Source: Buxus sempervirens
Lineage: Eukaryota > Streptophyta > Magnoliopsida > Buxales > Buxaceae
Length of the DNA: 64,000 nt
Reading direction: 5' to 3'
Assembly: GCA_947561395.2 (NCBI GenBank)
Contig: OX387194.1
Location: 11,456,048-11,520,047 of the forward strand
Each line of letters starts with the position of its first letter. The first letter of the stretch is position 1. This document shows positions 11,275-24,400 of the stretch, piece after piece. The notes beneath the pieces are model-generated. The model had not been told where the DNA came from. It ran no database searches and worked only from the letters and a program-made list of their open reading frames with translations. The translations under genes were made by a program, and so were the position numbers.

Positions 11275-14200
11275 TGCGCGTGTGCGCACAGATATACCCA
11301 CACAAAATACAGTTAGTTTACAACATTTCCATCTTCAGAAAGTTGATTGAACTCTAGGATAGTATGTTGTATAAGTTATCTTCCCTGAAACCATACGTTA
11401 CCTTCACTCATTGAGCCTTAAAGTCCATGTTCACTTTAAAGACCTGGACTTAAAATTTGTTCATCTTCAATTTAAACATAGTTTTGGCTCCAAGAATTCA
11501 TAGATATCTCTCAATTTTAACAGGCCTACCCACCCAGCATTTTTCTTATGTAAAGAAAATCAACCAAGGTTTGCCATTATTCCTATTCAATTATAGTGAC
11601 AGGAAGCTCCATGGAATCTTTGAAGCTGACAGTCCTGGGCAAATGAATATAAACCCATATGGATGGACTGCATGTGGTTCAGAGAGAACACTATATCCTG
11701 CACAGGTACTAAATATGGTTTCTTTTTTTTTTCTTTTTTTGACATTTGGGTTTTGCTGCTTTACCGTCAAGGAAATTCATTGAGTTTGATAATATACTGT
11801 TGCTCTGCATAGGTTCGGATTCATATCAGGATGCATTGCCAAGTCCTCGATGAGGAGCAGTTTCGCCCAATAATCTCCCAAAACTACTACACCAGTAATC
11901 GTTTTTGTTTTGAGCTGGACCATTCTCAAACAAGTGGATTGATCTCTTTGTTTTCATCTTCACCAATTATTGTGAGTACTTCTGTACCGCGGAATACAGC
12001 CTTATGGAACACCTTTTTTCAAGCTATACCCACCCCTGATACAAGACAGGATACCAAAGATTTCAATCCTCTGGCCTCAAAGGAAAACTTTTCTCATTCA
12101 AATCAATCGAAGAAAGAATTGGATTACTTAGGTGCTGATCCCTGTTTAAACACACAAATCCAGCAGCCTGCAACTTTGATTACTTTGAGCAAGTCTATTT
12201 CAGAAAACATAGTCAACTGGGTTCCTTCAGTTGTTGCTCCTTGCTTAGATGGAGACAGCAAGCTGATGCCTGCTTCAGAGGCCACTTTTTCCCCTTCAGA
12301 TCAATCCAAAGTGGAATGCAGGTCAGTTTCAGAGACTGACTTTGTTACTTCCGATCAGCCAAATACCGAGTGTAAATTTCTGGGTATCTCTCCTTGTTTG
12401 GATGGAGAAAGCCAGTTGCTGCCAGCTTCAGAGATTAATAATAGTAATGAGGATCAGAGTGATTTGGAATCGAGGTGTTCAGGTACCACTACTTGTTTGC
12501 ATGGAGAAATTATGCCTTTACCAGCTTCAAAAGAGGAAGCTGGTAATTCAGCTAAGTCCAGTACCCAATCGGTGTCATCAAGTGGCACTGTTTATTTGGA
12601 TGGAGACAGGCAGCCTTCACGAGCTTTGGAGTTGGAATTTTCTTATACAGATCAATCCAGTAAGGAGTGTCAGTCTTCAGGTATCACTCCTTATTATAAA
12701 AAATGCAAGCAAATAGAATCTCATCTAGATGAGGAAACATTGGAAAATAATGAGGAGGAACGCGTGTACCAGAAATTGAAACAATTGGTTCTCAAGCGTG
12801 AAAGTTCAAAGCGAAATGCAGAAGATTCTCCCATTCCTTTTGTTTCAAATTACATGAATGGTGGTTATGAATCTTTATTGAAAGCTCCAATGGTTTCAGA
12901 AGAGAATCATGAAGAAATCTCCATTTGTTCTCCAAATCTGTTGGTTGACATAGTTCAGGTAATAGTTAATACTGAATCACAGATTATGTTGTCCTTGAAA
13001 TTTAATGTTCCAAATTTTTATTCAGTTTTAGTCCTCATATTTGAACATGTATGAATAGTTGATGCAAAGACTAAAAGAGATCAAGGTTTTTCAAGCAAAG
13101 CAAATTCAGAAGACAAGCTCTTTGGAGGAGAAGCTGGTACTCATTGTTATGCTTTTATTTCCTTGAGCACAATAATACTATGTTAAGATTTTATTTGGAC
13201 TCATAATTTCCCTATTTTTGCTCTTGATTTTTTTTTTTTTTAGGAGTATAAATCTCCAATATAACTCTTTCCATGAATAGAAATACAAATTAATTCCCTA
13301 TGCAACTATATGAAAATTTTCACTGCTATTTAAATATTGATTACAATTATTAATATGTAACCCTGTTCATTACCGATGATTTTCATTTCATGCATCGGTA
13401 TGTGTACATGTAAGGGTATAAGAAAGAGCATTTGATATTGCCCTATTTGTGATAAATTCTATACTTAAACTCCTAGAGAAGTTCTAAAGGGAGTTCAGAA
13501 CTTTATACCAATTACCATGGAATTAAATTTATGAGTCATACAGTGAAATAATGAAAAAGGTTAATGGAATAAAGGTTGAGAAGAATCATCCAAGTGTCAA
13601 AGAATCAGTTTGGATTTATGCTTGGGAGTTCTACCATGAAACCATCAAGGCAATTATTTTAGTTAGATAAATAATTGAGAAATTTAGAGAATAAAGATGA
13701 TGCCTTCATATGGTTTTTATTGATCTAAAGAAAACATATGATAGAGTCCCAGAAAAGTTAATTTGGTAGGTTATGGGCAAAAAATGGATATCAATAAAAA
13801 ACAATGAGGTTACTAAAGATAGCTATATAGGTGCTTTTACTAGAGTGAGAGCAACAGGCAATGCAAAAAATGAGTTCCTACTTCCTAGTAACGATAGGTT
13901 TACAAGGGTCAACTATGAATCCTTACCTAATCACTGTAATTATGGATGGATTAAGTATTCATGTTCAAAGGGGGGGGTCCCTTGATGTATACTTACAAGT
14001 TACAAATGACAAAGTTTTGGTGGAGCAAACTAAATAGGGAGTAAAAGCAAAATTAGATTATGGAGGGATACATTGGAATAAAAAGATTTTAAAATAAGTT
14101 GAACTAAGACTCAGTATTTGGAGTTAACTTTAGTACAAATAATAGTAAAACTGAAGTAATAATAAGAACTGAGAATCAAGAGATTTCTAGAAGCAATAAA

Positions 14201-16082
14201 TTTCATCATTTTAGTCAATCACTACTAAAAAGGGAGATATTGATGATAATGTTGCACATAGAATTAGAGCTAGATGGCTTAAGTATAAAGGTGCTACTAG
14301 AAGTTAAATGATTGACGTGTTACACTTTGAGTAGAAGGTAAATTTTACAAGATAGCCATTTGGCTTGCTATAATTTACAAATCAAAATGTTTACCAATGA
14401 CGGGACAACATACACATATATAGGATGCATGTTGCTGCAATAATGATATTGAAATGAATGTGCAGGAAGACTAGGAAAGATCAGGTAAGAAATGGGCATA
14501 TCCAATAGTGTTTAGGTGTTGCCCAAATACGAAATAAAAAATTAAAAAAAAACAACTGTAGGTTAAGATCGCTTGAGTACTGTGTAAAGCAAAGCCCAAG
14601 GAAGACAGCAGTGAGAAGATGTGAGAGGATGAAAATTACAGGATTTAAAAGGATTACAGGAAGGCCAAAAAGGACCTAGATCCGTTAGTAAAAAATAATA
14701 CATGACTGGAAGTATGGTTTTTAACAGATTTGGATGAAGGAAAAGAATTCATGTTGCTGACCCCAGCTAGTTGGGATGAGGCATCCTTTTAATGTTTGTT
14801 ATTGGGATATTCCTAAAGATATATTTCTATAAATCAATTCATCCCTTACTCAGAATTGCTGCTAAGATTAAAAGGCAAAGATTATTGTCGTTCAGACCTT
14901 TGACTTTGATATTGAATTGATATTTTTGAAGTCTTAGATATTATGTATCTTTAGTGTCTTCCTACATGAGCTTTGTCAAGATTTTTATGCAAAGATTATC
15001 TTTTGTTAAAAGCATTTTTTCTACCACTGAATGACCCATTTTGTCTGTTAAGTATATGATGACTTAATTGGAGCATATTTATGGAGTAAGAACTTGATGT
15101 TATGATTGCATTTCTTCACAATTATTCTCATTCTGTTTCTTCTTTTCCAGTGAGAGGAAAAATCTGATATCTGAGTCCATTAGTGCATAAGCACGAGTAC
15201 TATAGATGTCATACCCAAGCATGTTTATATTGAGGATATGAGGTCAATCACTTGAGCACTATTCAAAAATTATTCTGACTTATTATAGCCATTAAATCAG
15301 GTTTTTATGGTCATCCAGTTTGTTTAATTAGTCTCTTGGGCTAAAAATGTGCTTATAAACTGTAAGCGGCCACGGACCATTATATTGTAATGATAAAGAA
15401 CACCTTTTCAAAAAACTATCATTTTATGCTTATACCCATTGTAAAAAGCATTACCCTGTTATCCCATTTTGATTGCAAGGAAATTGAACCATTACAATGG
15501 TCATATGCCCCAAAATTACAACTGATATTTTTCTCATTCAATTCTGTTCCAACCTGCTTTGAGTCCTGTGGTCTATTGCATAGGTAATATACATTTTCAT
15601 ATTTCCTGTTGTTAGTATTCAATCAGTTGACCTATCTGATTAAATGATGGTTCATAGGCAATAATTGCAAGGGAGGATCAAAGAGCTAAGCTTGCAATGG
15701 AGGAGGTTCCCATGCTTCAGGTGATGCTTTTAGTTCTGACAGACTAAAAGAACCATAGATACACGCCATTTTCAGATTGAAAGCCATATTATTCTACTGA
15801 CAGGGTAGATTAATTGTCAATATTTCTGAGACAAATTAGTTTTTTTTTTCTCTTTTTCCATTCATTGGAGTCCCTATGCTGATCTTTGATGAACAGAAGT
15901 ATTTGTTCTTCTAAATGCAGGCAGAGATTGTCAAGATTTGCCATAGCATGGGAAAGGCTATTATTATGGCAAGTGACATCCTGGCAAGCTTGATTTTTTA
16001 TCCGAAGTCAGATATCACCCTTGAAGTTGGGGAAGATGCCGATGCTCTTAAGTTCTCTAGAGAGATCATAAACAGAAAGTAA
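10967..16082 (+). CDS. DCD (Development and Cell Death) domain protein
   Basis: Six coding exons close in one frame to 601 aa: 10967-11141, 11524-11705, 11813-12958, 13059-13136, 15658-15720 and 15921-16082; all introns are GT-AG. The DCD domain spans about residues 31-158. It opens NLRKSDLGGFIFGCKHNT, includes GLPLFLFNYSDRKLHGIFEA and PGQMNINPYGWT, and ends around SNRFCFELDH. This plant-specific domain occurs in proteins induced by stress, pathogens and development (N-rich protein/B2 relatives); molecular function is poorly known. The middle (about 160-480) is Ser-rich and low-complexity, and contains 33-residue repeats starting near residues 313, 346 and 379, plus a longer 51-residue unit at 262. 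The C-terminus (about 502-575) is charged, heptad-like and probably coiled coil. The start was chosen because the frame opens there just ahead of the domain. Intron 4 carries an RTE LINE. Confidence 0.95.
11187..11269. repeat. C13 tract plus (CT)35 microsatellite in the first coding intron
   Basis: Thirteen C residues are followed by about 35 CT units. It lies 45 nt downstream of the exon end at 11141. Translations with long SLSLSL runs over this tract are artefacts. Confidence 0.97.
13555..14790 (+). mobile_element. Decayed RTE-type LINE in DCD intron 4
   Basis: Plus-strand pieces follow RTE reverse transcriptase order: NQFGFMLGSSTMK-like and FLLI-KHMIESQ-like text near 13605-13750 (family form NQFGFMPGRSTMEA ... 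DLEKAYDRVP). Next comes VLVEQTK-GVKAKLDYGG near 14015-14060, then KKGDIDDNVAHRIRARWLKY near 14230-14290. The R-rich KRITGRPKRT tail follows near 14640-14680. The last recognisable element is HVADPS-LG (ATGTTGCTGACCCCAGCTAG) at about 14750-14775. It is broken by many stops and frameshifts and is inactive. It is in the same orientation as the host gene. Confidence 0.8.
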
Positions 16083-18472
16083 AACTTCCTTTGTTTTCGG
16101 AATTTTCGAACGTTTATAATTAATATAAATATCTTTTCCTATCTAATTGTTTTACAGGAAGCAAGATTCTTCCAAAGCACTTTTTCTACTACTAGGGGAA
16201 TGCATGCGCTATGCGTGCGCGTATCAAATTTGAAAGAGAATTGAGGGTGTTTTGGATATTAAACTATTAGGCAGTTAATTATTAATACACGTGGCATTAA
16301 CAAATAGGTGTGGTAGTTAATTTGATAAAAAGTGAAAGGTGTTTTTGGCATCAAATGTAAGCACAAAACATGTGTTAGCTTTATTATAGTAATATATGCC
16401 TTTTTCTTTCCAAATCTAAAACCTTGTAACTTGGGCTCATACTCGGCTTAAATTTTACGCTGTGGCCCACCTAGCAACTATTTTGGCCCTGGCCTAGCCT
16501 TGTAACTGCTTAAAAACTCCAAGTTACTATGAAAACATGAATTCTAATAGAGCAGGATTGAGAGACAAGATTCATGTTGCCAACCCCTCTTTGGTGGAAA
16601 CTGGTTTATGATGATGATGATGATGATGTGTTTGATTCTAGGAAAATGTGGACCTATTGGAAAGTAATTTTCAAAAAGAGTCCTATTTTTCTATCAAAAG
16701 ACTCGTAACGTTTTACTCTCAAAATCAAGGGTAAATAAAAGGAAAAAAAAGTAAAGTACTCTTTTATCTTTCTGTTCCAATTCCAGTGTTCTTCACCAAA
16801 AAAAAACATTGCTTGAATGCATTCTGAATCATATAGCTCCCCCTTAACCAGCTGGTAACTAGGTCTGAGTTACCGAGTTACTTTGATAGTTTGGCGCCCC
16901 AACTTACTAGCCCTATCTGAGTTTTAAAGCATGCAAGCATTCCTAAATATAGCTAACTATCACTATATCACTTTCGAGTTTATCAGTTACATGGAAATGA
17001 TTATTATATTTAGAATCAAAAATCAATGTGTGATAAACGAAAGCGTGAATGGATGACTAATGACTGGAGACATAGGTCGCAATTCCCCTAAATGACACTT
17101 TGCTTGTGGTTTCTAAAGGCATCTAAGACACTTTATATTAGAACTTTTTAGTAGAAACGTGTGAAAGTAACCAAAATATCTTTGGCAATGTGGAAGTAGA
17201 ACCCTCCTCAAATTCATGGTCAGTTTTATAGTGCACGTGCATTAGACTAGTTTATGACTTTATGGTAATATATATTAGGAAGGGTAAACTACTTGAGCTT
17301 TGATAGAATTAAATAGCTCTCTTTATATTTTTGAAATTACACTTCAAGTTTTGATTGTTCCAACAATTTGCCTCCCCTTTAAAAGGTGCCAACTAATCAA
17401 TTAGGGTTTTTTTTTTTTTTTTGAAGTGAATATGCTGAAATTTATTAATTTTGCTGATTATTTTAATCTTGTAAGGTTAACAAATTAGGTAAGTAACAAT
17501 TTAATCTTATTATAAACTTTTTCAATTTCTTACTTTTTTTTTCTTTTATTCTAGCTGGTGGCACCTACATACAACACATAGGTATATATGAATTATGCTA
17601 CCTGATTTTATAGGTAATCATGAAGAAGTTATGTATACTGAAAAGAACTAATTGAGAGATAAGATTTAATATGAACAAAAAGAAAGTGCTCTTTTGCTAA
17701 CAAATGTCAATTGAAAATCTGCAGGTTCTGTAATAAAAATAGTATATCCCTTAACACTTTCTTCTAAAAATTGGATATTTTAAATTTTTTATGAGACAAA
17801 AGTAACATTTATATAAACAATTAAAATAATGAAGGTGGAAAATTACGGATTAGAGAAATTTCAACAAGCTTGATTAAAACCAAGAGAACAAAGTTTATAA
17901 GCAACAAAATCTAAAGAGAGATGTTTGCTATTTTAAACACATGAAAGGAGGGATATATAATTTTGCTAAACATAAAGGGAGGATTTTTGTAATTTACCTT
18001 GTTGTATAAAGTATTTTTGACTGCTTTAAGGTCTCATGTCTACTTCTTTCATCATTCTGTAACACCTTTTACTTCTAAATAATGACACCTAAAAGACCGA
18101 AAAAAACCAAATCAGGTTAAGAAACTGTGAATGCAAACCATCAGATGCAGATTTCATGCAGAGTCTAAGCTATGGAATGATTTGTTAGTACCTACTGGTA
18201 AACAAAAGCAGATCTTGGCTTCAATGAAATGCAGTTATGAATTACCACAGCAAAAAAATATTGCAAAATCTGCTTTAATTCTTCTCAACATACTTAATAG
18301 TTGCTGTTGGGGTTGGCGACTGATGATTAACTTTACATTCAACAGCTTAAGCTTGTGTATAATGGGATTTGAAAATGACAGCTTCGGGATAGAAATACTG
18401 TTGTACTAGGTTATTACTTATTAGAACAAAAGCAAAGTTGTATGAGCAGTAAAAGAATCAGATCAGAGAGAG
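16083..18472. other. DCD-DUF1068 intergenic region
   Basis: About 2.4 kb of mostly AT-rich DNA, with a poly-T run near 17408 and an RTE tail at 16555-16628. No supported gene. The 3' UTR of the DCD gene and the promoter/5' UTR of the DUF1068 gene must lie here, but no boundaries are clear. Confidence 0.55.
16555..16628 (+). mobile_element. 3' end of an RTE-type LINE (or dependent SINE) with a (TGA)n tail
   Basis: AAGATTCATGTTGCCAACCC, then TTTGGTGGAAACT, ending in TGATGATGATGATGATGATG. The same block ends the RTE copy at 14750 and recurs at 29335-29404. RTE elements end in short microsatellites rather than poly-A. Confidence 0.65.
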
Positions 18473-21400
18473 ATGTCCGGTGGTTCTAGGCGATCAAGGG
18501 CCTGTTTGCAGGGTTGTTTGGTATTCTTTGCAATTGCTTCGGCTCTGTATGTTTCTGGGCATGCTCTGTCTTGGAGGTTTAAGGAGGGAATAAGGTTGGG
18601 AGATGGTGCGCCTTCTTGTGGGCCTTGCACCTGTGATTGCCCTCCTCCTTTGTCTCTAATGAAGATAGCTCCTGGTATGATTACTTTTGCTCAATTTATT
18701 CATTTCTTTTTTTTTTGGCCTTCTTCTATCATCTGTTTCTTTTTCTTCTTGTTTTGCATTGTTATGTTCTAAGTTATTCTCCATTCATCATTTGTTTGAT
18801 AATATGTTGCTTAGAGTTAAACTGAGAGGCACCCACTTCACTTTTTTGTTTCTGCTTTGTGATCTCGTCTGTTGTATCTGCTGTTTTTGGATTTCCTTTC
18901 TGTGTTTGGGTATTGAGAAGATGTTTAGGGACAGAAGCGCAATTAATATTCTTTTCGTCCTTTTTTTTTCTTTATATGTCTTGACGCTTGTGAATTTTTG
19001 TTATAAGGATTGAATGAGATTCACTGAAACTCTAGATCGTTTTGTGGGTTTTACTCTGTTTTTTCTCTATTTTATTCCTTTTCCTTGTTATTCCTATCAT
19101 ATTCTCTGTTCCTTTCTCTAGGCAACTTTTCTTCTTTTTTCTCTTCTGTTTTATTTTTCCCGGAACTTTCAAATATTTTTGTACCCAACCATTTCGGATT
19201 TGGGGTTTCTTCTATCTCTACTTGCTCTTTAATTTTCATCCTCATCACCTTGAAAGAGAAAAAAAACTATTCATGCCCATTGAGGGGAAACTATATCTGA
19301 TAGTATTGGTATTTCTTATGTAATTTGCATTCCTTAGTCTTATTTTAGTGTCCATAACACTTCTTGTTGTGTGAATCCCTAGTTTTGATTTTTGTAATGC
19401 TGTGACAGATAGGAACATAGAACTACAAGTATTTGTGAACAGAAAGCGATTGGGGGGGAGTTTTGAGTACTGTAAAATTTCTCTGTCCAACTATAATTTT
19501 TCATTGTAGACAATATTTTTGACTCTTATGAGAGATTGTTAGAGCTAGTTGCCTCAGGTATGGGGCCCTGAGTCCAAGCCAAGGACGAAACTCACTATGA
19601 GGTTGTGCCAGACTCGGTGAAATTAAGTTATTCAGGTGTGACTGTGTTGGTTTTCAGGATTGAAGTGGAAACTGTCTGTTTTTAATATAATGTTGGAGAC
19701 AGTGCAGAAGCCCATCTGTTTTGGTTGTCATTCCACTCTTGTTTTACTCTGACGTCATGATTTTTGTCTACACATGTAGCTTTCATATCGTATGTCTTGT
19801 GTGAGGTAGCCAATGGTACAATTTGGAATCAACGAATTATTAAGATTATTTAGCTATCCGCTAGTCATTTAAGTGATTCATTTTTTTTTAATTTTTAGCT
19901 GGTTGATTTGTATAACTCACTATGACTCAATAAAGTCTTTGCTTTAAATGATTGTGTTGAAGAGATATGAATAAGGAATGAGCTTGGTAAACCCATTTCT
20001 TTAGCACATATAATGTAAATTTGCAAACTCTATAGCTATTATACAGATTTTGATATGACTTTAAAAAAAAGGCTCAGTCCATATTGAGCAACTATTCATT
20101 CTATTTATCGTTATTTCTCCAAAAAGTTTTTGCTTTTAGTCATAAATCATTGGAGTTGAACCTGATTCTTTTTCTTTTAAATTTTCCATTTGTTTCAGTT
20201 TCATTGGTTTCGTATTTTTGTTCTTGGAAGGGGGAGGTGCGGCGCAGTTTTTTTTTGGTGGGTTGGGGTGGGGTGCAGGTGCGCAAGATCTGGCAGTCCA
20301 ATGACACTCTCTTCATGCTTTTACACATTAGTACAATTAGATGTTGTTTTAACCTGTTTTACCCACAAATGCAATCTGACGTTTGTATCCAAGGTCCTTA
20401 TTGAAAGGAGTTAGTGTGAGGGACAAGCTGCATCCGTTGATTCAAAGCTCATCTGAGGTCCACATAGGTTATACTTGCACCTTATTTTGACTAGCTTCTC
20501 AAAATAATCATCTTCGGATTTCATGAAGCTACTCACGTCTGACGAAAACCTGTTTCTTGCACATTCTTTTTTATGGTGAGGACAATACTAAAATCCTGGG
20601 ACTATGGATGACGTGTCTTAGAAAGAAAAAAAAAGAATTGCGCAGAGAACAGCTTATCCTAATCGTCTACAACTTTTGAGTATGAGCATCCTTGTCTTTG
20701 AGTAGATTAGACACCAATGAAATACCAATGCAATAACCCTTTTGCAAATGGCTGTGACTCCATGTCCATGATTTAGTTCTTTCAGAACTCCTAGAGTTCC
20801 TTTCTTTCCTTTGTTATCCAACAAACAACTGCTGCAGTGATGCTCCATAGTATCCCAAATCTTTTTCTAGTGCAGGTCCTGTTTGTATTGGCCTCGATTG
20901 GTTTATACCGTTCCTGTACACTGTTTGGCTATTATCAGTATTTCTTAACGCTTTAGTAAAGTTTCTCATTGTTGAAACACCCCTCGCCCAACACACACAC
21001 ACACACACACACAAAAATTGCCAAAGGGTCCACAGAGGTAGAAGAAGACCAGAAAGGACCTGATGAACCTGGTATGAAGAGATCTTTAAATATATAGGCT
21101 AACTAACTCAAGATATGTTTTCAAGATTTTGGAATATCAGAAAAGAATTTACATGATCAACACATTACTGGGATATGGCATTGTTGTCATTGCATTTCTG
21201 GTTGTAACCCAGAAAGATCCCAGTCGGTTAGGTATGGTACTTTTCCAGAGAAGAATGATGTATTTGTGTTGTTAAGGAACGTAACTTGTAGAAGAGAAAG
21301 TCAAAAAGGAGAGTTAGGAGTGAAGTAGCTCATGGAGAGGATTTGGATCCCTGGCCATTTATTGTAATGCATTTGGTGCCTTCATCTCAATTTGTGAGAT

Positions 21401-24400
21401 CCATTATCAGAGGTGTGAACATTTACTCCACCCTGGATTCCTAGTGGTTAGAATCTTGCATTTTATTGCATTTTGACAAATAACCCCTCTTCCATGATGC
21501 CAGCTTCTTTTTTTTCTCATCTCCAATTGTAGTGTTCATTGTGAAAAAAATACTATACCATCAAACAATAAATGCATTCAATCATGATGATTTTTTGTAC
21601 CGTTGGTCTCTATAATGGGACATATCATCTGTGTGGGTTCTGTTCCTTTACAGCAGCAAGTTGCATTGGCTAATGTGGTGCTTAAAGATGACTTTGGCAC
21701 ATGACCATACTTTTTTACCAAACATTAGTTTTTATCGTGTAGAACCCCTTTGTCCCTATTCTCTCTTTTTTTTTTTTTTTTTTTTTTTAAAAAAAATCTT
21801 CAGTGTTATTGATCTTAAGGAGGAGGCTCTTTGCAGAAACCAATTCCATTATTTGAAGTACTGTAAGGATCGTGGCAGTTTCTTTGTTTTTGTGATTCCT
21901 TGGGTTTCTCCAATGCAAGTTATCATGCAGAATATGTCTGGCTTTATTTCATATCTACCATTTTTACTCCCATACTAATAATCCTAGTGGTTTTTGTTGT
22001 TCTTGGCAGGACTGGTCAATCTCACTGTCACAGGTTAGAGTTAATCCTGTAAAGTATGTTATTTACTGAAGAGCTTCAGACATGAGGATGAGTCTATATA
22101 TTTCCTAGAAGGTGTTTTAAATTTTCATTAATTGACAAATTTTGAGTAAGATTCCTCTTCCCAACTCCCCTTTATCCCTCCCTCCCCTTGACCTGCTATA
22201 ACTTCATACTATGGAAGTTCCTTTTGTTTATTTGTTCTATTTTTTCCTTTTCCTGATAAAATTCTATAATATTCTTCAAGAGTATTATATTCACATGCAA
22301 AATTCAAGAGTATTATATTCAAGAGTATTATATTCCATGTCTATTGCTGATGACACTCTATTTAAGTCATAATGTGATGTTGTTTTCTATATTGAATCTC
22401 CACATGCCACAATTAATTACTAATGCATGATGGACCCCACATAACATAAGGAATTCACACATGTTGAACTTTCAGGTACTTGAAAAAAGTCAGTACTTCT
22501 TCCCAGTCTTGAGGTGATAAATTACTTAAGCTGTTAAGCAGAGGGCCTGCGCCTCTCTGCCAGGAGTTTAGTTTGAACTCCAAATGGTGCATTTTGTCAC
22601 CCAACCTGATGTGGCTTGAGCTAAACCTAGAAACTTTGGCTAGTCTAGGTTGTGTTTGAATTTTTTTTCAGTTTGAGCTATTGTCTGCTCAGGCCTTACC
22701 AAACACAGCCTGAGTTTTACACTCAATGGCAATTATTATGAGAAAATATTTGGCAAAGAATCATTTCAGAACATAAACTTTTCATCTAACAATTCATTTT
22801 TGCTCAAAGAACCATTGGTGTGTGATACCCTATCATGGTTGGATTCTGGGTTAGGGTGGAACCTCCAATTTAGAAGGGATTTGAGAGTCCGAGAGCGAGT
22901 GAATTAGAGGAACCTGGACATTTGTTTGAGAAGCTTAAAGAAGTCATTCTTGAACCTTTTTGTTCGGATTGTAGACTGTGGTCCTTGGATAATGGTAAAC
23001 CATTTTCTTCGAAGTCTTTGTTCAAGCATCTTCTCTCTGGATAATTTACCTTCTCCTTCCTTCCCGATCTCCTTTTTGGGGAAGTGTGGAGTGACCCCTA
23101 ATGGGAAGGCTTTTGCCTTGGATAGCTTTCCTACACGAGATTAACAGTCTTGATATTCTGCAACATTATAAAAGGGGGTTCACTTGTCAACCAACGTGTG
23201 CCTGATGTGTATGAAAGCAGCAGAATCAATTGATCATCTCCTACTGCATTTTACATGGTGTAATGTTTCTAAGGATGGTTGGGCTAAGTTGGGTTTTCCT
23301 AGCTTCCTTATGTGACCTGTCCTTACATTGGAGATTCCTACACCTTAGTAAGAAGGGAAGAGTGCTTTGTCAGATGGTTTTCTTTGCAACTATATGGCTC
23401 ACCTGGATGGCACAGATCAAATACATATTTTAGAACCACATTCCCAGAAGCAGGCCGTTCTTGAGAATGCTCTTAAACTAGTGGCTTCTTGGGTAGTCAG
23501 GGAAGAGTTCTGGTCAGTTACAGCAAGTGATATCAGATAAGGTATTGACGGTTCGATATGTAAACAGGTTATAAAGGTGATCTTTGTACTTCCCTGTTTC
23601 TTCTGTTGTTTCTTTTCTTTTCTTTCTGTTCCTTGTTTTTTTTCCTTCATTTCCCTTAACCATTTCTTGTGGGTTTAATTTAGTTTACTTACTAGTTGCT
23701 GTCTAATGCAATATCATTATTAATAAAAATAAATAAAAACCTTATGGGGTGCCTTCTGGGCACTACATCATCTATTGAACCTGTATACCCTGAATCTTGC
23801 TCAACAATGGTTTTAAGTATAGGTAATTTGTATTTGCATTTGCATTTGATCTGTATGCTGTATGACTTTGAAATCTGGACACAGCATACTGTCTTTAGCT
23901 TCAAATCTGTTGGCAGTTCTGTCAAAAAAAGTAAATGCTTCCAGATACCACATACTTACTGCATCCAAATCACTTGGCCTTCTATCCCCGTACTTTTTCA
24001 CTCAAAACTGATCAGCCAGTACTTTCTCTTGCAATTATTTTCCTTCAACTCCTAAAATCCAGAACTCAATTATTGTGCCATAAAAATTCTTACAATTTTT
24101 TTTCTATGACAATATTTCAATTTTAATCAATAGCTCTGAAGATGGATATGGATCAGATTCTTGAGACAAATGATTAACTATATTGTTCTTAACGTGACTG
24201 TCCATCTATAGAGAAATACTTCCTGCGACGCTAGTTATCACTCAAACATTTAAATTTTCTCATCATATGTATCATGCACCGAATTCAATGTCGATGTTTC
24301 AACAAAACATGAATTTTCTGCCAATGAAGGCTTGACTTAGGGCCAAATGGAGTTTTATAAACTTCCCTGTCAAGTTTTTACTGTCTCTTTTATGTCTCAT

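Noticed and set aside
11139..11357. Frame with a long SLSLSL run
   Set aside because: Direct translation of the (CT)35 microsatellite within an intron.
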